Positions 1 to 7,100 of a stretch of 7,282 nt of DNA are shown piece after piece. The stretch lies in NCBI GenBank assembly GCA_024698065.1, contig JAILRR010000008.1, positions 1 through 7,282 on the forward strand, written 5' to 3'. How positions within the stretch are numbered: position 1 is the stretch's first letter; each line of letters starts with the position of its first letter. The notes under the pieces are model-generated. The model was not told the origin of the DNA and did no database searches. It saw nothing but the letters and a program-made list of their open reading frames with translations. Source of the DNA: Bacilli bacterium. GTDB lineage: Bacteria > Bacillota_I > Bacilli_A > RFN20 > CAG-826. The position numbers and the translations under genes were made by a program.

Positions 1-64
1 TCTTCAGTATCTCTTCTTTCAGCTCACCTGAATATACCCTGAATCTCTGACCTTTGATTGCCAT
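1..64 (-). CDS. IS3-family (IS150-like) transposase OrfA, N-terminal fragment cut by window edge
   Basis: On the minus strand an ATG at 64-62 opens a frame that stays open to the window edge, giving 21 codons: MAIKGQRFRV then YSGELKEEILK. A 'KGQ-F--YS-ELK-E' start is typical of the helix-turn-helix OrfA protein of IS150-like IS3-family elements, which binds the element's ends and is normally fused to the DDE catalytic OrfB by a programmed frameshift. The start is supported by a strong Shine-Dalgarno, AGGAGGT at 80-74 on this strand, nine bases before the ATG. A sequence resembling an IS150-type inverted repeat lies 77 bases upstream, ending at 140. Only the beginning of the helix-turn-helix region is present, so whether the element is intact cannot be judged here. 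Family assignment is from pattern memory; the alternative is another small HTH protein. Confidence 0.72.
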   Translation of the reverse strand, partial: MAIKGQRFRVYSGELKEEILK

Positions 65-73
65 ATGGAAAAA

Positions 74-80
74 ACCTCCT
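74..80 (-). promoter_or_regulatory. Strong Shine-Dalgarno of the IS OrfA, inside the hairpin arm
   Basis: AGGAGGT on the minus strand, nine bases before the ATG at 64. Six of its seven bases lie in the GC-rich part of the stem at 69-109 and the last is in the A/T tract, so the site is paired whenever the whole hairpin is transcribed. Confidence 0.75.
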
Positions 81-86
81 GCCGCA

Positions 87-92
87 ATTATA
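87..92 (-). promoter_or_regulatory. Possible -10 box for OrfA, located in the hairpin loop
   Basis: The loop reads TATAATTG on the minus strand, a perfect TATAAT. Transcription from it would begin about seven bases on, inside the 3' arm, giving an mRNA that lacks the 5' arm and leaves the AGGAGG free. The weak point is the -35: the hexamers at 16-18 base spacing (GAAATA, GGAAAT, AGGAAA) are poor, and the best TTGACA-like hexamer (TTCACA at 121-116) is 23 bases away. There is no TGn extension. Could be chance. Confidence 0.4.
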
Positions 93-112
93 CGGTAGGA
101 GGGTTTTTTATT

Positions 113-140
113 TCCTGTGAACGAAATGGGGTTCAGTTCA
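113..140 (-). repeat. Putative terminal inverted repeat of the IS element
   Basis: Read on the minus strand this begins TGAACTGAACCCC and continues ATTTCGTTCACAGG. The match to IS150-type termini is in the TG start, the ACTG and ACCC blocks and the ATTT-GTT segment. The outer edge at 140 is the best-supported limit; the inner limit near 113 is a guess from usual repeat lengths. The partner repeat is not in the window. Confidence 0.6.
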
Positions 141-208
141 AAACCCCCGTGGATTTTTTCTTTTCGCCCACTCTTCTACGCGCTCGCACAAAAGGCTATA
201 ATTTAAGC
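141..208. other. Short gap between the IS end and glpK
   Basis: These 68 bases hold a C5 run, a T6 run at 154-159 and a TATAAT just before glpK. I see no gene, riboswitch or operator, and no room for the long antitermination leader known upstream of glpF/glpK genes in some Bacillus. AACCCC at 142-147 can pair with GGGGTT at 128-133 inside the IS end, an imperfect terminator-like hairpin with the T6 run six bases downstream. Confidence 0.5.
197..202 (+). promoter_or_regulatory. Candidate glpK -10 box (TATAAT) very close to the start codon
   Basis: A perfect TATAAT ends six bases before the glpK ATG at 209. A start point 6-8 bases downstream would fall on or next to the A of the ATG, predicting a leaderless or nearly leaderless mRNA. 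No good -35 is present: the 17-base spacing position (174-179) reads TTCTAC. The only Shine-Dalgarno-like bases before glpK are AAAGG at 191-195, 13 bases from the ATG, which is far for an RBS. Confidence 0.45.
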
Positions 209-1690
209 ATGGAAAAATACATAATCGCTATCGACCAAGGCACGACCTCGACTCGTGCTATTCTCATCTCCAACAAAGGCGAGGAACTTGAGATGGCCCA
301 GCGCCCTCTCGATTGCCATTATCCTGAGCCAGGTTGGGTCGAACAGGACCCTGACCAGCTTTGGGTCAGCGCCGTCGACGTCGTCAACGAGCTCATGATC
401 AAAGCCGACATCACCTACGACCAAGTAGCAGGCTTTGGCATTGCCAACCAACGTGAGACCACGATCGTCTGGGACAGAAAGACCGGCAAAGCCATCTATC
501 CTGCCATCGTCTGGCAATCCAGACAAACCCAGGATATCTGCCAGCGCCATATGGACAAGGATGAGTTCATCCGCCAAAGAACAGGTCTACGCATCAACCC
601 ATATTTCAGCGCTTCCAAGATCCGCTTCATCCTCGAAAAGGTTCCGGGAGCGGAAGAGAAGATGAATAAGGGAGAGCTAATGTTCGGAACCGTCGATTCC
701 TGGCTCATATACAAGATGACCAAAGGCAATCACTATACCGATGTCAGCAACGCCTCAAGAACCCTTCTCTTCAACATCTTCACGATGGATTGGGATGATG
801 AGCTATGCGCCATCTGGGGCATCAACAAGAACATGCTTCCGAAGGTCCTCGATAACTCATCCGATTATGGCGAAGCGAGCTTCTTCCGCGGACACATCCA
901 TATCTATGGCGTCGCCGGTGACCAGCAAGCCGCCCTCTTTGGACAGTGCTGCTTCGATAAAGGCGACAGCAAGAACACCTATGGCACCGGTTGCTTCATG
1001 CTCATGAACATCGGTGAGACTCCAATCATCTCCAAGAATGGTCTATTGACCACGGTCGCTTGGAGAGTGAATGGCAAGACCACATACGCTCTTGAAGGTT
1101 CCGTCTTCATCGGCGGAGCGGCAGTGCAGTGGCTTCGCGATGAGATGAACTGGTTCAAGGAATCCTCCATGTGCGAGGAATATGCCCAAAGAAAGCCTGA
1201 CACCAATGGCGTTTATGTAGTTCCTGCTTTCGTTGGCCTTGGAACCCCATATTGGGATGATGATGCCCGTGGTGCCATCCTCGGTCTCACCCGCGGAGCC
1301 GATCGCCATAATATCACCAGAGCCACCCTCTATAGCATCGCTTATCAGTCGAGAGACGTCTTTGATACGATGGTCAAGGATTCCGGACTCCCGCTTAAGG
1401 CCCTTAGGGTCGACGGTGGAGCCTCCGCGAACTCCCTCCTCATGCAGTTCCAAAGCGACATCCTCCAGTGTGAGGTCTCTCTCCCTAAATGCATCCAGAC
1501 CACGGTCTTAGGCGCTGGCTACCTCGCTGGCCTTGCCTGCGGCTTCTTCAATGGCTATGAGCACATCCTCGAAAACCACCAAGAAGAGAAACGCTACAAG
1601 CCAAAGATGAGCAAAGAGGAATCTGAATCCCTCTATGAAGGCTGGGTCGAAGCCGTTAAGGCGACGAGAGCCTACAAACCAAAACATTAA
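209..1690 (+). CDS. glpK: Glycerol kinase
   Basis: Cytoplasmic FGGY-family kinase of 493 residues that converts glycerol and ATP to sn-glycerol-3-phosphate; the family is usually about 495-505. The N-terminal ATPase signature is AIDQGTTSTRA (7-17). Glycerol-contact residues are R82 and E83 in NQRETT, W102, and Y132 in NPYFSASK. The catalytic base is D238 in AGDQQAALFGQ, followed by NTYGTGCFMLMN (256-267), the C-terminal FGGY motif around GAILGL (355-360) and the nucleotide-site VDGGAS (401-406). The start at 209 matches the family N-terminus; the frame is open upstream to an ATG at 65, but those 48 codons run through the IS end and hairpin. Oddity: the position aligned with the HPr-phosphorylated histidine of Firmicute GlpK is Ser224, 14 residues before D238. 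No glpF or glpO is adjacent. addB starts right after the TAA. Family call is near certain; regulation is inferred. Confidence 0.97.
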   Translation: MEKYIIAIDQGTTSTRAILISNKGEELEMAQRPLDCHYPEPGWVEQDPDQLWVSAVDVVNELMIKADITYDQVAGFGIANQRETTIVWDRKTGKAIYPAIVWQSRQTQDICQRHMDKDEFIRQRTGLRINPYFSASKIRFILEKVPGAEEKMNKGELMFGTVDSWLIYKMTKGNHYTDVSNASRTLLFNIFTMDWDDELCAIWGINKNMLPKVLDNSSDYGEASFFRGHIHIYGVAGDQQAALFGQCCFDKGDSKNTYGTGCFMLMNIGETPIISKNGLLTTVAWRVNGKTTYALEGSVFIGGAAVQWLRDEMNWFKESSMCEEYAQRKPDTNGVYVVPAFVGLGTPYWDDDARGAILGLTRGADRHNITRATLYSIAYQSRDVFDTMVKDSGLPLKALRVDGGASANSLLMQFQSDILQCEVSLPKCIQTTVLGAGYLAGLACGFFNGYEHILENHQEEKRYKPKMSKEESESLYEGWVEAVKATRAYKPKH

Positions 1691-4159
1691 ATGTCCTATT
1701 CCTTCTATCCTAACGTCAAGAACATAGTCATAACACATCCTTCGAGAAAGGATTTTTACCTACGCAAAAAAGCGGAGGACCCGTATCTCAATCTCGTCGT
1801 GATGACCCTTCCAGAGATGAAGGCGCTTTTCGACTACAACTATGACGACAGGGCGCTCCGTTTCCTTTTAGGAAAAGGCTACAAGTATCTTGTCGCTAAA
1901 GATTTGCTTACAGCCTTCTGTGCTCCTGATTTTGACAAAGGATTAGAAGTTAAAAAATACGCTGATCTCAGGGATGAACTCATCAAAGAGCATCTTCTTT
2001 TCAAAGCGGCTTATCCTGAGAGAACCTTCATGGGCGCCAACATCCTTGTCAGCGGTTATTACCGCGAAGCCCAAACCATCATATTCAAGTATCTCCGTAA
2101 CGTTCCTGGAATGCTTCAGACCAGCTTTGAGCTCGAGGGTTACAAGGACCCAAAGGAGAATGTGCTAAACAAGTTCGTCGACCCATACGAAGAACTTCAT
2201 TTCGTCTATAACAAAATCGCCTATGACATCGAGGTGAACAAAACACCGATCTCTAAGATCTATGTTTACGGCCTTTCATCTGAATACGCTCCTCTCATAA
2301 ACGAGTTCAACAAGATGTATGGATTCACCATCGACTTTAGGCTCGGAGAGAGACTCTTCGATAAACCTATCTACAAACTTTTTAGGGGAGCCTATGAAGA
2401 GAAGGGCTTGGAAGAAGCCATAACCTTGATGAGGGAGAAATACCCTGACTCGAAAGATGGTGACACTATTGAGAGATTTGCCCGCGAATTTGCAGTCGTT
2501 TTTGAAAAAGAACCAGCAAAAACCATCTCGATTTACGATGCTATTGCCAAAGACAAGAGTCCTTCCGACCCCAAATACAAGAATGTCATCACCGTTCTTG
2601 ATGAGCCTGTTTGTCCTCTTGATGGGCATCTCTATTGCGTCAACTTCGCAATGGGAACATATCCTTCCGTTTCCAATGAATCCGGTTTGTTTAGTGACAA
2701 GGAAAAAGCCCTCATCGGCTTAGAGACATCTAAAGACAAATCGCTTAATGACAGCGAACGAATTGAGAAGCTTCTCCAAAACAATAACCTCAAGCTCATC
2801 ACCTTCTTCGAACTCGGTTTTGAAAGCAATCATTTCCCTTCCGGCTTCGCTGAGAAATACGACATGCCGAGCATCAATAATCCAGTGGCAGAGGATGAGA
2901 ATGGTCCATATGAGTACGCTCACGATAAAGGCGGATTCCTTTATGCTGCTCTCGAAGACGAATATGAGAATTACCTCCAAGACGATAAGAGGAGACTTCC
3001 ATACAAAGACGTTTCCGAAGTAAAAGGCTATCGCTCCTACGATTACAGATTCACCGGTACCAAAGCGGGCAGGAATCCAAAAAGAAGCTATTCTGCCTCA
3101 AACTTAATCGTCTATCGTTCTTGCCCATTCAAATATCTTATGGGCAACGTTATATACGCTGATGATTCTCCGGCGAACTTCGGTCAGAGAATCGGAACGA
3201 TATTCCATAAAGTTCTTGAGCTATATCACACCAGTGAGGATTTCGATTTTGATAAAGCTTATGATTTAGCGATTTCTTACGAGGAGGGGAGAACGCCTGA
3301 TCCTAGCGCCAATCCACATGACGTAAAAGTGCCTTTCACCCCTAAGGAGAAGGCCCTCATAGAGAACCTCCGTAGCTACTGCGCCAAATCGCTTGAGTTC
3401 CAAGAGAAATACGAAGCGTTCCTTCAGAATCCTTCTTTCACTGCGGAAGGCGGTTTCAAAATCAATCTTGATGGCATAAAGGTCACAGGCAGATATGACA
3501 AAGTCATAACGTTTGATTACGAAGGCGAGAAATACTGCTTTATCATCGATTACAAAACGGGAAACACCTCTTTCGACGAGAAACTCTTTAGAAGCGACTA
3601 TGGTCTGTCTTTGCAGTTACCAATCTATGCGTTCGCTGTCGAAAATGACAAAGCCTCTTTTGATAACGCCAAAATCGCCGGTCTCTTCATCTCACCAATA
3701 CTCCCGTATGACCTTGTGAACGTTCAAAGCGGCTCGATGAACGAAAGCGACCAAACGAACCTTAAACTCAAAGGCCTTTTCCTCAACCATCCGAAATTCC
3801 TATCTTCACTTGGCCTAGGTCTAAAGGGTAACAGCGACATCATCGATGGCTGCAAGATAAACGGTGACAAACAAGTCACCAGCAGTGCCGAATTCCCAAA
3901 GGCCAAGAGCGATGAGCAATTCAAAGAAATCGCTGAGAGAGCGAAAGAGATCATCAAAGAGTCCGATGAGAGAATCATGAAAGGCGATTTCGAGATCAAG
4001 CCAGCCGTCACGAAGAACCCTAACACCGACGCTTGCGATTATTGTCCATTCCACGATGTTTGCTTCGTTGATAGAAAGACGATAAAAGTTGAAAACCTTA
4101 GCAAAACCATCACGAATTTAGAAGAGCAAGGGAAAGGAGAGCCGTCTCATGGCAGTTAA
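1691..4159 (+). CDS. addB: AddB-type nuclease/scaffold subunit of the AddAB helicase-nuclease (compact form)
   Basis: 822-residue partner of AddA in double-strand break resection; in Bacillus AddB (about 1166 residues) cuts the 5' strand and recognises Chi. The C-terminal nuclease is complete: C478 in SCPFKYL, H506 in GTIFHKVLE, D603 in GRYDKVI, D620 and K622 in IIDYKTG, and QLPIY (642-646). The Fe-S ligands are C478 plus C782, C785 and C791, in the AddB spacing C-x2-C-x5-C. A remnant of the second helicase-like lobe is seen at 304-345 (LDEPVCPLDG to FSDKEKALIG). The N-terminus has no Walker A; the expected site reads ITHPSRKDFYL (14-24), as in streptococcal RexB, which also lacks it. There is no tryptophan in the whole protein. 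The start follows the glpK TAA directly, in the same frame, with no clear Shine-Dalgarno, suggesting coupled re-initiation. The 3' end overlaps addA by 11 bases. Alternative name: rexB. Confidence 0.92.
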   Translation: MSYSFYPNVKNIVITHPSRKDFYLRKKAEDPYLNLVVMTLPEMKALFDYNYDDRALRFLLGKGYKYLVAKDLLTAFCAPDFDKGLEVKKYADLRDELIKEHLLFKAAYPERTFMGANILVSGYYREAQTIIFKYLRNVPGMLQTSFELEGYKDPKENVLNKFVDPYEELHFVYNKIAYDIEVNKTPISKIYVYGLSSEYAPLINEFNKMYGFTIDFRLGERLFDKPIYKLFRGAYEEKGLEEAITLMREKYPDSKDGDTIERFAREFAVVFEKEPAKTISIYDAIAKDKSPSDPKYKNVITVLDEPVCPLDGHLYCVNFAMGTYPSVSNESGLFSDKEKALIGLETSKDKSLNDSERIEKLLQNNNLKLITFFELGFESNHFPSGFAEKYDMPSINNPVAEDENGPYEYAHDKGGFLYAALEDEYENYLQDDKRRLPYKDVSEVKGYRSYDYRFTGTKAGRNPKRSYSASNLIVYRSCPFKYLMGNVIYADDSPANFGQRIGTIFHKVLELYHTSEDFDFDKAYDLAISYEEGRTPDPSANPHDVKVPFTPKEKALIENLRSYCAKSLEFQEKYEAFLQNPSFTAEGGFKINLDGIKVTGRYDKVITFDYEGEKYCFIIDYKTGNTSFDEKLFRSDYGLSLQLPIYAFAVENDKASFDNAKIAGLFISPILPYDLVNVQSGSMNESDQTNLKLKGLFLNHPKFLSSLGLGLKGNSDIIDGCKINGDKQVTSSAEFPKAKSDEQFKEIAERAKEIIKESDERIMKGDFEIKPAVTKNPNTDACDYCPFHDVCFVDRKTIKVENLSKTITNLEEQGKGEPSHGS
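4133..4139 (+). promoter_or_regulatory. Shine-Dalgarno of addA within the end of addB
   Basis: AAAGGAG lies nine bases before the ATG at 4149 and inside the last codons of addB. It is the only clear RBS among the three plus-strand genes and fixes the addA start. Its position means ribosomes finishing addB pass over it, consistent with translational coupling. Confidence 0.8.
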
Positions 4160-7100
4160 TTTTGACAAGAAACAACAAGAAGCCATCGATTCAAGAGAAG
4201 GCAATTTCCTTGTGAGCGCTGGCGCAGGAAGCGGCAAGACCGCCGTTTTGACTGAGCGCATCAAAGAACTCGTCCTCGATAAGGACGAAGCCAAGAGAGC
4301 AACCCTTGATCAGCTTCTAGTTTTGACCTTCACGAACAAAGCCGCCGCGGAGATGAAAAACAGAACTAGGAAGAAACTCTACGAGGCTTACAGAGCAGGC
4401 GAGATCAAAGTCGACCTCTCAGGCGAAGTTGAGTGTTCCGACATCACGACCTTTGACTCTTTCTTCCTTAAGATTGTCAGGAAGTACGCTTTCAAGTTAG
4501 GCGTAGACCCAGATATCTCGATTGCAGAGGATTCCTTCCTCAAAATCAAAGAAAGGGAACTCATCGATAAAGTCCTCTCGGATAGATATGAGAAGATGGA
4601 ACCTTTGTTCGCTAAGATGGTAGAGAAATACACCCTCAAAGACGACAGCGTCTTTGTTAAATATATCCTCGGCGTTCTTCGTCTTTGTGATCTTTCCCCA
4701 GACCAGAATGCCTTGTTCGAAGAACTTAGAGAGAAAACCTTCAAAGAAGAATTCCTCGATGAAGAGGAGAAGAAGTTCTACGAGAAGTGCAATAGAGACC
4801 TCGTCACCGCTTTCAATCTTCTTGAAGTGAATGATGACGTTTTGGCCATCGACCATGTGTACGTCGGTTCCTGGATTGGACTTGGAAGCTATGAGGCTCT
4901 TTATAAACGCTTAACTCTCGAAAACGAAGCGAAAGCCAAAAAGGCGAAATGCGTCATCAACGGCAAAGAGTACGACACCGGTTTCAGGGCTAAACCTAAA
5001 AACCATACATTTACCGAAGAAGCCGATCTCCATAGAACCATCGCCAAAGCCCTCTTCAATGGCGTCATTTCCAAACTTGAACTCAACGGCGACCCAACCG
5101 AACAAAGAAAGAGAATCCTAGAGACTAAGGGATATGTCTCGATTCTCATCGATATTGCGAGGGAAGTCTATTTAGGCATGCTTGACTACATGAAAGAGAG
5201 CAATTCCTATGGCTTCACCAATATCGCTTCTTTGGCGAGAAGGCTTCTCGATGATGAAGACGTCCTTTCCGAGATCAAAGCCAAATACAAATACATCATG
5301 ATCGATGAATATCAGGATTGCAGTGACCTCCAAGAATCCTTCATCGGCAAGATCTCCGATGACAATGTCTTCATGGTAGGGGACATCAAACAATCTATTT
5401 ACCGTTTCAGGAACGCTAACCCGGACATCTTCGCGGACAAACTTGCAAGATATGGCAAAGACGAAGGTGGCAAAGCTATCTACCTTCAGAAGAACTTCCG
5501 TTCCCGCCTTGAGGTAATCTCTTTTGTGAACGACCTTTTCGGAAAGATCATGAGCAAAGAAGTAGGGGACGTCGACTATGAACAAGGTCAGGCCCTTGAG
5601 TTTGCAAACAAATACCTCTATGGCGATGAGTCATGCGAAGAATACAAAGCCACCTATCTTACCTATGATCCAGACGAGGGCACCGATAAAGCTGAGCTCG
5701 AAGCCAGAGCGATCGCTAACGACATCCTTGATAAAGTCCAAAGCGGCTTTAAGATCGATGTAAGCGGCAATAGCCAGAAGGCATGTGATTGGGGAGATTT
5801 TGCCATCCTCATGCCAGCCAAAGACCAATTCAACACCTATAAGAAAGTTTTCGGCGAGGCCAAGATTCCTCTTGTCGCGACAGTCGGAAATGAGCTTGGC
5901 GAAGATAGCATCAACATGGTCTTCATGAGGCTCCTTAAGTTGCCTCTAGTCGTTGGCGAAGACGAAACGGCCACCAAGCATTGCTACGCCTCCATAAAAC
6001 GCAGTTACCTCTTTGAAGAAGATGACGATAAGCTTTTCGACGAACTTCAAAGCGGAGCCTATGAGCAAGATGATCTCATCAAAGATATGCTCGCTGATAA
6101 AGAGAAGCTTCTTGGAATGGGTGTCAAAGACGCCGTTACCTATCTCATCGAGAAGTATGGCTTCGTTGAGAAACTCAAGAAGATCGGAAACGTCAAAACC
6201 AATTTCAAGACCATCTGCGCTTTCCTTGATGAAGCGTCTTATGCCGAGAGGATGGGAATCGATTACAGAGGCTATGTTGAGCACTTTGATAACCTTAACA
6301 AATACGGCATCAAAGAAGAAATCGGAGTGGAATTTGCTGGGGATAATGTCGTAAAACTTATGACAATTCACGCTTCAAAAGGCCTTGAATTCCCTATCGT
6401 CTACTCACCAAGGCTCGCCCGTGAAGTCAACGTAAGCGAAACGGATGGACTCTATTACATCAGCAAACAATACGGGCTCCTTTTGCCAAAGACCAGGAGC
6501 GACGAATATTCTGGCAACTTCCTATACTCGCTCTACAAGGACAGCGAAGTCGCTAAAGCCATAAGTGAGTACATGAGGCTCTTCTACGTTCAGCTTACCC
6601 GCGCTTCTAATCAGATCATCTTCATCGCACCACAAGGCCGTGACGAGAAGTTCGACTTAATTGATGTTCCTCTCCAGAATAGAACGCTTGTTGTGAAAAC
6701 AACTACCAACTCCAAAGGACAAGCCACCTACACTTGGATCAAACCGAATAGTTTTGCCAGATTCCTTAATATGGCAGGCAATGATGTACTTACGAGAATC
6801 TTTGATTATGAGGATGCCGACGTTGAGGAACCAACCCCTCTTCCAAGGTCAACTCAGATCGAATCCTTTAAGAAGCCGGCCATCCATAGTATTGATTGCC
6901 CAATCGAAATCGTTGAAGAGAAGAGAGCCTCCAAATCCTCCTTCACCCCAATCGATGAAGGCGCGGCCCAATACGGCACCCATATGCACCGTCTCCTTGA
7001 GCTCGTCTCCTTTAAGGAGAAAGACGCTTCCTTCATCGAGAACGATCACGAGAGAAAGAAAATTGAAGCGCTCTTCAACCACGATATCTTTGAGAACCTC

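Larger units (their letters stand above)
69..109. terminator. Bidirectional terminator-like hairpin in the IS leader
   Basis: The arms are 69-84 (A6, then CCTCCTGCCG) and 93-109 (CGGTAGGAGGG, then T6). They pair over ten consecutive positions, nine Watson-Crick and one G-T, then a single bulged G, then six A-T pairs; the loop is 85-92. The T6 tract follows the GC-rich stem on the plus strand (104-109), and the mirrored A6 gives T6 on the minus strand (74-69), so it can terminate in both directions. On the plus strand it would stop transcription coming out of the IS toward glpK. On the minus strand the 3' arm contains the OrfA Shine-Dalgarno. Confidence 0.8.
1..140 (-). mobile_element. End of an IS3-family (IS150 group) insertion sequence, left-end side
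   Basis: The stretch combines the start of an OrfA-like gene running leftward, its leader with hairpin and RBS, and a terminus at 140. Read on the minus strand from 140, the end begins TGAACTGAACCCCATTTCGT. This resembles the IS150 type of inverted repeat (TG-ACTG-ACCC, then ATTT-GTT) as I remember it. IS3-family ends finish in 5'-TG/CA-3', which fits the CA at 139-140. The other end lies outside the window, so the exact boundary, the 3-4 base target duplication and the completeness of the element cannot be confirmed. Confidence 0.68.

Noticed and set aside
132..202. Hybrid promoter with a -35 in the IS end driving glpK
   Set aside because: TTCAGT/TTCAAA at the IS end is over 50 bases from the TATAAT at 197, far beyond the normal 16-18 spacing.
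65..208. N-terminal extension of GlpK from the ATG at 65
   Set aside because: The frame is open but passes through the hairpin and IS terminus, encodes nothing like the family, and GlpK proteins start at the MEKYIIAIDQG segment (209).
1043..1453. Minus-strand open frame of 136 codons inside glpK
   Set aside because: It lies wholly within a conserved gene on the other strand, has no RBS or recognisable motif, and is explained as a codon-usage shadow.
5946..6371. Minus-strand open frame of 141 codons inside addA
   Set aside because: It overlaps a part of AddA that continues into conserved motif V; no independent support.
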